Source: Archivesica marissinica (Eukaryota > Mollusca > Bivalvia > Venerida > Vesicomyidae). From it: a stretch of DNA of 64,000 bases. A program made the translations under genes and the position numbers. The stretch covers positions 1-64,000 of the forward strand of contig JABXNX010000068.1 of NCBI GenBank assembly GCA_014843695.1, read 5' to 3'. Positions 23,301-36,542 of the stretch are shown here, piece after piece. Each line of letters starts with the position of its first letter. Position 1 is the stretch's first letter. The notes under the pieces are model-generated. The model ran no database searches. It was given only the letters and a program-made list of their open reading frames with translations, and was not told where the DNA came from.

Positions 23301-26300
23301 ATGGAGACTGGTGCATGATATTTAACACATCAACACCAAGTAGCTGACATGGAGACTGGTGCATGATATTTAACCCATCAACACCAAGTAACTGACATGG
23401 AGACTGGTGCATTATGCTTTAACCCATCAACACCAAGTAACTGACATGGAGACTGGTGCATGATATTTAACCCATCAACACCACGTACCTGACATGGAGA
23501 CTGGTGCATGATATTTAACCCATCAACACAAAGTAACTGACATGGAGACTGGTGCGTGATATTTAACCCATCAACACCAAGTAACTGACATGGAGACTGG
23601 TGCGTGATATTTAACCCATCAACACCAAGTAACTGACATGGAGACTGGTGCATTATGCTTTAACCAATCAACACCAAGTAACTGACATGGAGACTGGTGC
23701 ATGATATTTAACCCATCAACACCAAGTAACTGACATGGAGACTGGTTCATTATGCTTTAACCCATCAACACCAAGTAACTGACATGGAGACTGGTGCATG
23801 ATATTTAACCCATCAACACCACGTAACTGACATGGAGACTGGTGCATGATATTTAACACATCAACACCAAGTAACTGACATGGAGACTGGTGCATGATAT
23901 TTAACCCATCAACACCAAGTAACTGACATGGAGACTGGTGCATTATGCTTTAACCCATCAACACCAAGTAACTGACATGGTGACTGGTGCATGATATTTA
24001 ACCCATCAACACCAAGTAACTGACATGGAGATTGGTGCATGCTATTTAACCCATCAACACCAAGTAACTGACATGGAGACTGGTGCGTGATAATTAACCC
24101 ATCAATACCAAGTAACTGACATGGAGACTGGTGCATGATATTTAACCCATCAACACCAAGTAACTGACATGGAGACTGGTGCATGATATTTAATAATTTA
24201 ACCCATCAACACCAAGTAACTGATATGGAGACTAGTGCATGATATTTAACCCATCAACACCAAGTAACTGACATGGAGACTGGTGCATGATATTTAACCA
24301 ATCAACACCAAGTAACTGACATGGAGACTGGGGCATGATATTTAACCCATCAACACCAAATAACTGACATGGAGAATGATGCATGATATTTAACCCATCA
24401 ACACCAAGTAATTGACATGGAGACTGGTGCATGATATTTAACCCATCAACACCAAGTAACTGATATGGAGACTGGTGCATGATAGTCAACCCATCAACAC
24501 CAAGTAACTGACATGGAGACTGGTGCATGATATTTAACCCATCAACACCAAGTAACTGACATGGAGACTGGTGCATGATATTTAACACATCAACACCAAG
24601 TAACTGACATGGAGACTGGTGCATGATATTTAACCCATCAACACCACGTAACTGACATGGAGACTGGTGCATGATATTTAACCCATCAACACAAAGTAAC
24701 TGATATGGAGACTGGTGGAAGATATTTAACCCATCAACACAAAGTAACTGACATGGAGACTGGTGCATTATGCATTAACCAATCAACACCAAGTAACTGA
24801 TATGGAGACTGCTGCATGATATTTAACCCATCAACACCAAGTAACTGACATGGAGACTGGTGCATGATATTTAACCCATCAACACCAAGTAACTGACATG
24901 GAGACTGGTGCATGATAATTAACCCATCAACACCAAGTAACTGACATGGAGACTGGTGCATGATATTTAACCATTCAACACCAAGTAACTGACGTGGAGA
25001 CTGGTGCATGATATTTAACCCATCAACACAAAGTAACTGACATGGAGACTGGTGCATGATATTTAACCCATCAACACCAAGTAACTGACACGGAGACTGG
25101 TGCGTGATATTTAACCCATCAACATCAAGTAACTGACATGGAGACTGGTGCATGATATTTAACCCATCAACACCAAGTAACTGACATGGAGACTGGTGCA
25201 TGATATTAACCCATCAACACCAAGTAACTGACATGGAGACTGGTGCATGATATTTAACCCATCAACACCAAGTAACTGACATGGAGACTGGTGCATGATA
25301 TTCACCCCATCAACACCAATTAACTGACATGGAGACTGGTGCATGATATTTAACCCATCAACACCAAGTAACTGACATGGAGACTGGTGCATGACATTTA
25401 ACCCATCAACACCACGTAACTGACATGAACGGGTGCATGATATTACCCATCAACACCAAGTAACTGACATGGAGACTGGTGCATAATATTTAACCCATCA
25501 ACACCAAGTAACTGACATGGAGACTGGTGCATGATATTTAACCCATCAACACAATGTAACTGACATGGAGACTGGTGCATGATATTTAATAATTTAACCC
25601 ATCAACACCAAGTAACTGATATGGAGACTGGTGCATGATATTAACCCATCAACACAAAGTAACTGACATGGAGACTGGGGCATGATATTTAACCCATCAA
25701 CACCAAGTAACTGACATGGAGACTGGTGCATGCTATTTAACCCATCAACACCACGTAACTGACATGGAGACTGGTGCATGATATTTAACCCATCAACACC
25801 ACGTAACTGACATGGAGACTGATGCATGATATTTATCCAATCAACACAAAGTAACTGACATGGAGACTGGTGCATTATGCTTTAACCCATCAACACCAAG
25901 TAACTGACATGGAGACTGGTGCATGATATTTAACCCATCAACACCACGTACCTGACATGGAGACTGGTGCATGATATTTAACCCATCAACACAAAGTAAC
26001 TGACATGGCGACTGGTGCATTATGCTTTAACCCATCAACACCAAGTAACTGACATGGAGACTGATGCATGATATTTAGCCCATCAACACCAAGTAACTGT
26101 CATGGAGACTGGTGCATGATATTTAACCCATCAACACCAAGTAACTGACATGGAGACTGGTGCATGATATTTAACCCATCAACACCAAGTAACTGACATG
26201 GAGACTGGTGCATGAAATTTAACCCATCAACACCAAGTAACTGACATGGAGACTGGTGCATGATATTTAACCCATCAACACCAAGTAACTGACATGGAGA

Positions 26301-26609
26301 CTGGTGCATGATATTTAACCCATCAACACCAAGTAACTGACATGGGACTTGTGCATGATATTTAACCCATCAACACCAAGTAACTGACATGGAGACTGGT
26401 GCATGATATTTAACCTCACACCAAGTACTGACATGGAGACTGGTGCATGATATTTAACCCATCAACCCACGTAACTGACATGGAGACTGGTGCATGATAT
26501 TTAACCCATCAACACCAAGTAACTGACATGGAGACTGGTGCATGATATTTAACCCATCAACACCAAGTAACTGACATGGAGACTGGTGCATGATATTTAA
26601 CCCATCAAC
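20314..26609. repeat. 48-bp minisatellite array, left part
   Basis: About 131 units containing ggagactggtgcatgatatt, taacccatcaacacc and aagtaactgacat. The minus strand reads a 16-residue repeat (MHQSPCQLLGVDGLNI) because 48 is a multiple of three. Single-base indels break it about every 10 to 27 units, and substitutions often change residues, so I treat it as non-coding. Some units carry gcattatgctttaac in place of gcatgatatttaac. An identical insertion (atttaataatttaaccc) occurs near 24190 and 25587, marking a segmental duplication inside the array. Intronic. Confidence 0.95.
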
Positions 26610-27609
26610 NNNNNNNNNNNNNNNNNNNNNNNNNNNNNNNNNNNNNNNNNNNNNNNNNNNNNNNNNNNNNNNNNNNNNNNNNNNNNNNNNNNNNNNNNNN
26701 NNNNNNNNNNNNNNNNNNNNNNNNNNNNNNNNNNNNNNNNNNNNNNNNNNNNNNNNNNNNNNNNNNNNNNNNNNNNNNNNNNNNNNNNNNNNNNNNNNNN
26801 NNNNNNNNNNNNNNNNNNNNNNNNNNNNNNNNNNNNNNNNNNNNNNNNNNNNNNNNNNNNNNNNNNNNNNNNNNNNNNNNNNNNNNNNNNNNNNNNNNNN
26901 NNNNNNNNNNNNNNNNNNNNNNNNNNNNNNNNNNNNNNNNNNNNNNNNNNNNNNNNNNNNNNNNNNNNNNNNNNNNNNNNNNNNNNNNNNNNNNNNNNNN
27001 NNNNNNNNNNNNNNNNNNNNNNNNNNNNNNNNNNNNNNNNNNNNNNNNNNNNNNNNNNNNNNNNNNNNNNNNNNNNNNNNNNNNNNNNNNNNNNNNNNNN
27101 NNNNNNNNNNNNNNNNNNNNNNNNNNNNNNNNNNNNNNNNNNNNNNNNNNNNNNNNNNNNNNNNNNNNNNNNNNNNNNNNNNNNNNNNNNNNNNNNNNNN
27201 NNNNNNNNNNNNNNNNNNNNNNNNNNNNNNNNNNNNNNNNNNNNNNNNNNNNNNNNNNNNNNNNNNNNNNNNNNNNNNNNNNNNNNNNNNNNNNNNNNNN
27301 NNNNNNNNNNNNNNNNNNNNNNNNNNNNNNNNNNNNNNNNNNNNNNNNNNNNNNNNNNNNNNNNNNNNNNNNNNNNNNNNNNNNNNNNNNNNNNNNNNNN
27401 NNNNNNNNNNNNNNNNNNNNNNNNNNNNNNNNNNNNNNNNNNNNNNNNNNNNNNNNNNNNNNNNNNNNNNNNNNNNNNNNNNNNNNNNNNNNNNNNNNNN
27501 NNNNNNNNNNNNNNNNNNNNNNNNNNNNNNNNNNNNNNNNNNNNNNNNNNNNNNNNNNNNNNNNNNNNNNNNNNNNNNNNNNNNNNNNNNNNNNNNNNNN
27601 NNNNNNNNN
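26610..27609. other. Assembly gap of exactly 1000 N
   Basis: A round-number gap, so its true length is unknown. It lies inside the 48-bp array: both flanks are the same repeat family. Confidence 1.
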
Positions 27610-30600
27610 CCGTAATGCTGGATGGTGCTGATATTTAACCCATCAACACCAATAACCTGACATGCTTGTGCATGAAAAAAATAAAACATATTCTAGCGTA
27701 ACCCACATCAACACCAATTAACTGCATGGATGGTGCATGATATTAACCCATCCAACAACAGTAACTGACATGGATGTGCATGATACTTAACCATCAACAC
27801 CAAGTAAACATGTATGGTGCATGATATTTAACCCATTCAACACTCAAGTAACTGACATGGAGACTGGTGCATGATATTTAACCACCATCAACACCCAGTT
27901 AACTGACATGGATGGTCTGAATTTTAACCCATCAACACCAAGTACTGACATGGATGGTGCTGATATTTAACCCATTATAACTGACATGGGTGGTGCATGA
28001 TATTATACCCCATCAACACCAAGTAACTGACATGGTTGTGCATGATATTTACCCATCAACACCAAGTAACTGACATTATGGTGCATGATATTTACCCATC
28101 AACACACCAACCAATAGCTGACATATGGCATAATATTTAACCCATCAAACCACCAGTACTGACATGGATGGTGCATGATTTTAACCCATCTCAACACCAA
28201 GTAACTGACATGGATGTGCATGATATTTCCCATCAACACCCAATTAACTGACATGGAGACTGGTGATCATTTTAACCCTCCACCCACACCCAAGTAAACT
28301 GACATGGATGGTGCATGATATTTACCCATACACCAAGTAACTGACTGGATGGTTCATCATATTTACCCATCAACACCAAGTAACTGAACATGACACACAC
28401 CAGAGACTGGTGCATGATATTTAACCCATCAACACCAAGTAACTGACATGGATGGTGCATGATATTTAACCCCTCAACAACACCAAGACATGGAGACCCC
28501 ACATGGTGCTGATAATTTAACCCATCAACACCAAGTACTGACATGGGGTGCATGATATTAACCCATACACCAAGTAACTGACATGGAGACACAAAACCCA
28601 CAACCCACATGGTGATGATATTAACCCATCAACACCAAGTAACTGACATGGGACTGGTGCATATATTAACCCATTCAACCCATAACTGACATGGACTGGT
28701 GCACGATATTACCCATACACCAAGTAACTGACATGGACTGTTCATTATATTAACCCATCAACCCAGTAACTGACATGGATGGTATGATTAACCCATCAAC
28801 CCCAGTTGACATGGACTGGTGCAATCAACACCAAGTAACTGACTTCACCCCAAGTAACTGACTGGTGCATGATATTTAACCCATCAACACCAAGTAACTG
28901 ACATGGAGACTGGTGCTGGTGCATGATATAACTGACATGGACTGGTGCCCATCAACAAGTAACTGACATGGACTGTAACTGACATGGAGACTGGTGCATG
29001 ATATTAACCCATCAACCAAGTAACTGACATGGAGACTGGAACACATGCATGATATTTAACCCATCAACACCAAGTAACTGACATGGACTGGTGCATTATA
29101 TTAACCCATCAACACCAAGTAACTGACATGACTGGTGCATGATATTAACCCATCAACACCAAGTAACTGAAATGGGACTGGTTCATTATATTAACCCATC
29201 AAACCAAGTAACCATGGACTGGTGCAGATATTAACCCATCAACCCAAGTAACTGACATGGACTGGTGCATGATATTAACCATTCAACCCAATAACTGACA
29301 TGGACTGGTGCATGATATTAACCCATTCAAACAAAGTAACTGACATGGACTGGTGCACGATATTAACCCATTCAACACCAAGTAACTGACATGGACTGGT
29401 GCATGATATTAACCCATTCAACCCCAAGTAACTGACATGGACTGGTGCATGATATTTAACCCATTCAACACAAGTAACTGACATGGACTGGTGCATATTA
29501 ACCCATCAACACCAAGTAACTGACATGGACTGGTGCACATATTACCCATTCAAGTAACTGACATGGAGACTGGTGCATGATATTTAACCCATCAACACCA
29601 GTACTGACATGGAGACTGGTGCATTATGCTTTAACCCATCAACACCAAGTAACTGACATGGAGACTGGTGCATGATATTTAACCCATCAACACCAAGTAA
29701 CTGACATGGAGACTGGTGCATGATAGCTTTAACCCATCAACACCAAGTAACTGACATGACATTTAACCCATCAACACCACGTAACTGACTGGAGACTGGT
29801 GCATGATATTTAACCCATCAACACCAAGTAACTGACAAACCAATGGAGACTGGTGCATGATATTTAACCCATCAACACCAAGTAACTGACATGGAGACTG
29901 GTGCATTATGCTTTAACCAATCAACACCAGTAACTGACATGGAGACTGGTGCATTATATTTAACCAATCAACACCAAGTAACTGACATGGAGACTGGTGC
30001 ATGATATTTAACCCATCAACACCAAGTAACTGACATGGAGACTGGTGCATGATATTTAACCCATCAACACCAGTAACTGACATGGAGACTGGTGCATGTA
30101 TTTTAACCCATCAACACCAAGTAACTGACATGGAGACTGGTGCATGATATTAACCCACCCATCACACCAGTAACTGACATGGACTGGTGCACTGATTTAC
30201 CCATTCAACACCAAGTAACTGACATGGACTGGTGCATTATTAACCCATCAACACCAAGTACTGACACTGACTGGTGCACGTACATTTAACCCATCAACAC
30301 CAAGTAACTGACATGGACTGGTGCATGATATTTAACCCAAGTAACTGACAGACTGTTGCAGATAACTGACATGGGACTGGTGCATTATATTACCCATTCA
30401 ACCCAAGTAACTGACATGGACTGGTGCACGATATTACCCATCAACACCAAGTAACTGACATGGAGACTGGTGCATGATATTAACCCATCAACACCAAGTA
30501 ACTGACATGGAGACTGGTGCATTATTAACCCATCAACACCAAGTAACTGACATGGACTGGTGCATGATATTAACCCATCAACACCAAGTAACTGACATGG

Positions 30601-31287
30601 ACTGGTGCATGATATTTAACCCATCAACCCCAGTAACTGACATGGACTGGTGCATGATATTAACCCATCAACACCAAGTAACTGACATGGACTGGTGCAT
30701 GATATTAACCCATCAACACCAAGTAACTGACATGGACTGGTGCATTATATTAACCCATCAACACCAAGTAACTGACATGGACTGGTGCATGATATTAACC
30801 AATCAACACCAAGTAACTGACATGGACTGGTGCATGATATAACCCATCAACACCAAGTAACTGACATGGACTGGCCACGATTTAACCCATCAACACCAAG
30901 TAACTGACATGGACTGGTGCATGATATTTAACCCATCAACCAAGTAACTGACATGGACTGGTGCATGATATTAACCCATCAACACCAAGTAACTGACATG
31001 GACTGGTGCATGATATTAACCCATCAACACCAAGTAACTGACATGGACTGGTGCATGATATTAACCCATCAACACCAAGTAACTGACATGGACTGGTTCA
31101 TGCTTTAACCCATCAACACCAAGTAACTGACATGGACTGGTTATGCATTAACCCATCAACACCAAGTAACTGACATGGACTAGTTCATTATATTAACCCA
31201 TCAACACCAAGTAACTGACATGGAGACTGGTGCATGATATTTAACCCATCAACACCAAGTAACTGACATGGACTGGTGCATGATATT
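27610..31287. repeat. 48-bp minisatellite array, right part, indel-rich with a 45-bp subfamily
   Basis: The same family as left of the gap, but almost every unit to about 28900 carries small insertions or deletions. From about 29080 to 31287 a regular 45-bp form dominates. It lacks two bases of ggagactgg (giving ggactgg) and one T of tattt. At 30474-30842 it repeats in frame as a 15-residue unit (MILTHQHQVTDMDWC). The abrupt change across the gap suggests either a real subfamily or poor consensus quality. Confidence 0.9.
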
Positions 31288-31544
31288 CTTAGACAAATAA
31301 ATTAACAAGAAAATTACATTTGGTAACATTAGTTCATTTATCAAAATGGGTAAATTTGTCTAAAAATACATGTACAGTAGTAATATTACTGGCAAGAGTG
31401 CATATCTTGATGAGACGTCACGAACCGGCTCATCTGGATCTCCATTTTTTGTAAGCATATTTAGAGGTATATGGCGTTGAAAGGGTTAAAATACAACTAG
31501 TTTAGACAATTATTTTCATTATATTTTACAATCCAAAATTTGAC
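31288..31544. other. Unique intron spacer
   Basis: 257 bp between the 48-bp and 23-bp arrays. It holds a perfect 10-bp inverted repeat (ttagacaaat at 31289, atttgtctaa at 31353). No gene or known element recognised. Confidence 0.4.
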
Positions 31545-32247
31545 GTCGACTTATGGCCTGGAATATGGCCGACTTATGGCCTGGAATATGGCCGACTTAT
31601 GGCCTGGAATATGGCCGACTTATGGCCTGGAATATGGCCGACTTATACCTGGAATATGGCGACTTATAGCCTGGAATATGGCCGACTTATAGCCTGGAAT
31701 ATGGTCGACTTATAGCCTGGAATATGGCCGACTTATAGCCTGGAATATGTCCGACTTATAGCCTGGAATATGTCCGACTACTAGCCTGGAATATGGCCGA
31801 CTTATAGCCTGGAATATGGCCGACTTATAGCCTGGAATATGGCCGACTTATAGCCTGGAATATGGCCGACTTATGGCCTGGAATATGGCCGACTTATGGC
31901 CTGGAATATGGCCGACTTATAGCCTGGAATATGGCCGACTTATAGCCTGGAATATGGTCGACTTATAGCCTGGAATATGGCCGACTTATAGCCTGGAATA
32001 TGTCCGACTTATAGCCTGGAATATGTCCGACTACTAGCCTGGAATATGTCCGACTTATAGCCTGGAATATGGCCGACTTATAGCCTGGAATATGGCCGAC
32101 TTATAGCCTGGAATATGGCCGACTTATAGCCTGGAATATGGCCGACTTATAGCCTGGAATATGGCCGACTTATGGCCTGGAATATGGCCGACTTATAGCC
32201 TGGAATATGGCCGACTTATAGCCTGGAACATGGCCGACTTATGGCCG
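31545..32247. repeat. 23-bp minisatellite array
   Basis: About 30 copies of gccgacttatagcctggaat plus atg, alternating with a tatggcc form. The variant gtccgactactag recurs at 31778 and 32031, a distance of 253 bp or 11 units, with matching neighbouring variants. This is a higher-order repeat. It lies about 140 bp 3' of the donor of the possible 32387-32439 exon. Confidence 0.95.
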
Positions 32248-32386
32248 GTACTTTTAAGTATATTCCTGTTCAAAAAAGCAAAATTGCAATGTATCGAATG
32301 TCACATTTTATAGTCCAGCAAAACTAATAAAACATGTTAAAATGTGATGTATGCACATTCATTTCATTGCTGTTGTGATTTATTAC

Positions 32387-32439
32387 GTAGAAGTTGAGCT
32401 ACGGAGAGACAGGGCCCACACTGACTGACAGCGTGGCCT
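32387..32439 (-). CDS. Possible 53-nt upstream exon of the unrecognised gene
   Basis: The acceptor is very strong on the minus strand (cgttcttctctctctcag before 32439). The donor is moderate (cttctac, then gtaata at 32386). The exon is one base, 17 codons (GHAVSQCGPCLSVAQLL) and one base; that last base joins the two leading bases of the 20182-20272 exon as proline. The segment is clearly more GC-rich than its surroundings, as expected of coding sequence. Two other frames in it also stay open for a while, and no start codon or earlier exon was found, so this is tentative. Confidence 0.35.
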
Positions 32440-32842
32440 CTGAGAGAGAGAAGAACGAACACGAAGGCTAACCTAGTCAAAATAAGATTTTATATATATT
32501 ACAATGTCTACATTAAAATGATCAAACGGATGGATTTCCTTAACCCGCCGAATAAATTGGACTGAATGTGCAAACATCATAAATCCCGATCATCAGCGGC
32601 ATCTAATCAGGATCTATGCTGTTTGCAAACGCAACTTTAGTCATGATTGGCAGGTTACGGGTTAATGCAAAACTTGGGGTAATAAATACAATTGTATGAT
32701 AGCAACTTTGCTTTGGGAAATTGTGAGTCAATTTAAACCGGAATATGAATGTAAATTAATTAGTTCAATTGTCACGGTGATACTTTGACTTTGTCACCGG
32801 ATAATCAATAATGTTGGTATTGTTATGGTGACAAGGCGGCAC

Positions 32843-33000
32843 CTTTCTTTCGTTCGTTTGTTTTGTGGGTTTAAAGTCGCACAAACAGCTACGGTCATGT
32901 GACTCTCCGAGCAGTATTTCAGGCACGAATGGGTAGAATCAGTGACCTACCGCAGTTGGATAGCCTGCAGCAATGAGGGACAAATGATGTGAAGTCAACG
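32843..33000 (-). mobile_element. SINE-like 3' end
   Basis: On the minus strand this reads gtgcgactttaaaccc and then aaacaaacgaacgaaagaaa, a tail style common in mollusc SINEs. Upstream is a body with ggtaggtcactgattctacc. No clear A and B boxes or target-site duplication seen. Confidence 0.4.
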
Positions 33001-33027
33001 ATGGTAACAACTCCGCATCCGCAGCCC

Positions 33028-33343
33028 CTTCTATACATGTACAATAGTTCTATACACCTTCATCAATGCACATGAAACACTTCTATACATGTACAATAGT
33101 TCTATACACCTTCATCAATGCACATGAAACACTTCTATACATGTACAATAGTTCTATACACCTTCATCAATGCACATGAAACACTTCTATACATGTACAA
33201 TAGTTCAATACACCTTCATCAATGCACATGAAACACTTCTATACATGTACAATAGTTCTATACACCTTCATCAATGCACATGAAACACTTCTATACATGT
33301 ACAATAGTTCTAAACACCTTCATCAATGCACATGAAGCACTTC
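33028..33343. repeat. 52-bp minisatellite array built from the gene's stop-codon region
   Basis: Six units starting every 52 bp from 33028, with core cttctatacatgtacaatag. On the minus strand each contains gaagtgtttcatgtgcattg followed by atgaaggtg. The rightmost copy is the end of the NOL11-like coding sequence (gaagtgcttcatgtgcattg and the rest of TGA). The units downstream therefore repeat the last codons, the stop and about 30 nt of 3' UTR. Confidence 0.95.
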
Positions 33344-33445
33344 GATGCAATATTGTCCAATTTTTTTATCCTGTGGGAGTGAGCTCTTCGCCTTGAAATG
33401 TTCTAATAGGGCTTCCAGGGTGACTAGGCCATCGAAGAACTGTAC
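33323..33445 (-). CDS. NOL11: Last exon of a NOL11-like gene
   Basis: The exon follows an acceptor (gacaattttgtag at 33446) in phase 0, with 40 codons and a TGA at 33323-33325. It reads VQFFDGLVTLEALLEHFKAK and then SSLPQDKKIGQYCIEVLHVH. A second acceptor two codons inside (gtacag) is possible. A C-terminus of the form Y-[CS]-I-E-V-L after a helical stretch is what I recall for nucleolar protein 11, a t-UTP component of the small-subunit processome needed for rRNA transcription and 18S rRNA maturation. This identification is from memory, without a search. The 25-bp array starts 15 bp upstream of the acceptor; the 52-bp array repeats its stop codon. Confidence 0.65.
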   Translation of the reverse strand, partial: VQFFDGLVTLEALLEHFKAKSSLPQDKKIGQYCIEVLHVH

Positions 33446-33460
33446 CTACAAAATTGTCAC

Positions 33461-36310
33461 AAGCGCTGTTCAACATATACTAAACAAGCGATGATCAACA
33501 TATACCAAACAAGTGCTGTTCAACATATACTAAACAAGCGCTGTTCAACATATACTAAACAAGTGCTGTTCAACATATACTAAACAAGTGCTGTTCAACA
33601 TATACTAAACAAGCGCTGTTCAACATATACTAAACAAGCACTGTTCAACATATACTAAACAAGCACTGTTCAACATATACTAAACAAACACTGTTCAACA
33701 TATACTAAACAAGCGCTGTTCAACATATACTAAACAAGCGCTGTTCAACATATACGAAACAAGTGCGGTTCAACATATACTAAACAAGCGCTGTTCAACA
33801 TATACTAAACAAGCACTGTTCAACATATACGAAACAAGTGCTGTTCAACATATACTAAACAAGCACTGTTCAACATATACTAAACAAGTGCTGTTCAACA
33901 TATACTAAACAAGTGCTGTTCAACATATACTAAACAAGCGCTGTTCAACATATACTAAACAAGCGCTGTTCAACATATACTAAACAAGCGTTGTTCAACA
34001 TATACTAAACAAGTGCTGTTCAACATATACTAAACAAGCGTTGTTCAACATATACTAAACAAGCGCTGTTCAACATATACCAAACAAGCGTTGTTCAACA
34101 TATACTAAACAAGCGCTGTTCAACATATACTAAACAAGCGCTGTTCAACATATACTAAACAAGCGCTGTTCAACATATACTAAACAAGCGCTGTTCAACA
34201 TATACTAAACAAGCGCTGTTCAACATATACTAAACAAGCGCTGTTCAACATATACTAAACAAGCGCTGCTCAACATATACTAAACAAGCGCTTTTCAACA
34301 TATACTAAACAAGCGTTGTTCAACATATACTAAACAAGCGTTGTTCAACATATACTAAACAAGCGCTGTTCAACATATACGAAACAAGTGCGGTTCAACA
34401 TATACTAAACAAGTGCTGTTCAACATATACTAAACAAGCACTGTTCAACATATACTAAACAAGCGCTGTTCAACATATACTAAACAAGCGCTGTTCAACA
34501 TATACTAAACAAGCGCTGTTCAACATATACTAAACAAGTGCTGTTCAACATATACTAAACAAGCGCTGTTCAACATATACTAAACAAGCGCTGTTCAACA
34601 TATACTAAACAAGCGCTGTTCAACATATACTAAACAAGCGCTGTTCAACATATACTAAACAGGTGCTGTTCAACATATACTAAACAAGCATTGTTCAACA
34701 TATACTAAACAAGTGCTGTTCAACATATACTAAACAAGCGTTGTTCAACATATACTAAACAAGCGCTGTTCAACATATACGAAACAAGTGCGGTTCAACA
34801 TATACTAAACAAGCGCTGTTCAACATATACTAAACAAGCGCTGTTCAACATATACTAAACAAGCGCTGTTCAACATATACTAAACAAGCGCTGTTCAACA
34901 TATACTAAACAAGCGCTGTTCAACATATACTAAACAAGCACTGTTCAACATATACTAAACAAGCGCTGTTCAACATATACTAAACAAGCACTGTTCAACA
35001 TATACTAAACAAGCGCTGTTCAACATATACTAAACAAGCGCTGTTCAACATATACTAAACAAGCGCTGTTCAACATATACGAAACAAGTGCTGTTCAACA
35101 TATACTAAACAAGCGCTGCTCAACATATACTAAACAAGCGCTTTTCAACATATACTAAACAAGCGTTGTTCAACATATACTAAACAAGCGCTGTTCAACA
35201 TATACTAAACAAGCGCTTTTCAACATATACTAAACAAGCGCTGTTCAACATATACTAAACAAGCGCTGTTCAACATATACGAAACAAGTGCTGTTCAACA
35301 TATACTAAACAAGCGCTGCTCAACATATACTAAACAAGCGCTTTTCAACATATACTAAACAAGCGTTGTTCAACATATACTAAACAAGCGTTGTTCAACA
35401 TATACTAAACAAGCGCTGTTCAACATATACGAAACAAGTGCGGTTCAACATATACTAAACAAGTGCTGTTCAACATATACTAAACAAGCACTGTTCAACA
35501 TATACTAAACAAGCGCTGTTCAACATATACTAAACAAGCGCTGTTCAACATATACTAAACAAGCGCTGTTCAACATATACGAAACAAGTGCTGTTCAACA
35601 TATACTAAACAAGCGCTGTTCAACATATACTAAACAAGCGCTGTTCAACATATACTAAACAAGCACTGTTCAACATATACTAAACAAGCGCTGTTCAACA
35701 TATACTAAACAGGTGCTGTTCAACATATACTAAACAAGCATTGTTCAACATATACTAAACAAGTGCTGTTCAACATATACTAAACAAGCGTTGTTCAACA
35801 TATACTAAACAAGCGCTGTTCAACATATACAAAACAAGTGCGGTTCAACATATACTAAACAAGTGCTGTTCAACATATACTAAACAAGCACTATTCAACA
35901 TATACTAAACAAGCGCTGTTCAACATATACTAAACAAGCGCTGTTCAACATATACGAAACAAGTGCTGTTCAACATATACTAAACAAGCGCTGTTCAACA
36001 TATACTAAACAAGCGCTGTTCAACATATACGAAACAAGTGCTGTTCAACATATACTAAACAAGCGCTGTTCAACATATACTAAACAAGCGCTGTTCAACA
36101 TATACTAAACAAGCGCTGTTCAACATATACTAAACAAGCGCTGTTCAACATATACTAAACAGGTGCTGTTCAACATATACTAAACAAGCATTGTTCAACA
36201 TATACTAAACAAGTGCTGTTCAACATATACTAAACAAGCGTTGTTCAACATATACTAAACAAGCGTTGTTCAACATATACTAAACAAGCGCTGTTCAACA
36301 TATACTAAAC
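33461..36310. repeat. 25-bp minisatellite array, 114 units in exact phase
   Basis: Units of aagcgctgttcaacatatac plus taaac. The distance from the first unit (33461) to the first base after the last (36311) is 2850 bp, exactly 114 units, so there is no net indel. Variant units (gaaacaagtgcggttc, aggtgctgtt, gcgctgctc) recur at 1050-bp spacing, a 42-unit higher-order repeat. The array lies in the last intron of the NOL11-like gene, ending 15 bp from the final acceptor. Confidence 0.97.
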
Positions 36311-36542
36311 AAGGCTACGAGATTATCCAACATCTATAACATGATAAATGGCAGTTACTGAATAAATCCACAGAGACGATTGAAATATTACCACGAAACT
36401 GCAAATACCTGTTATCTGTCAAATTTAAGACGCTATGGGAATTAAACAAACTAGCACCGAGTGTGCATGCGTTATTTTCTCAGGAACTGGTTATGATACA
36501 CCTTTTTCTGGTTTGATACGGGCACAGATCAAATCAGATTGG
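36311..36542. other. Unique intron spacer
   Basis: 232 bp of last-intron sequence between two arrays. No exon with usable phase was found on the minus strand. Confidence 0.4.

Larger units (their letters stand above)
32248..33027. other. Intergenic region between the two minus-strand genes
   Basis: This contains the 3' UTR or downstream flank of the NOL11-like gene and, probably, the start of the next gene. A minus-strand AATAAA lies at 32379-32384. A SINE-like tail (about 32843-33000) and a possible exon (32387-32439) are listed separately. I found no promoter signal I could defend. Confidence 0.4.

Noticed and set aside
20283..26309. Minus-strand open frames with a 16-residue repeat (MHQSPCQLLGVDGLNI)
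   Set aside because: The frame is broken by one-base indels again and again, and substitutions are not biased to silent positions. Ends coincide with unit indels.
26454..27689. Open frames running through the N gaps (here and at 54735-55920)
   Set aside because: They consist almost wholly of unknown bases. Only the 46 nt at 54788-54833 are kept, as an exon end.
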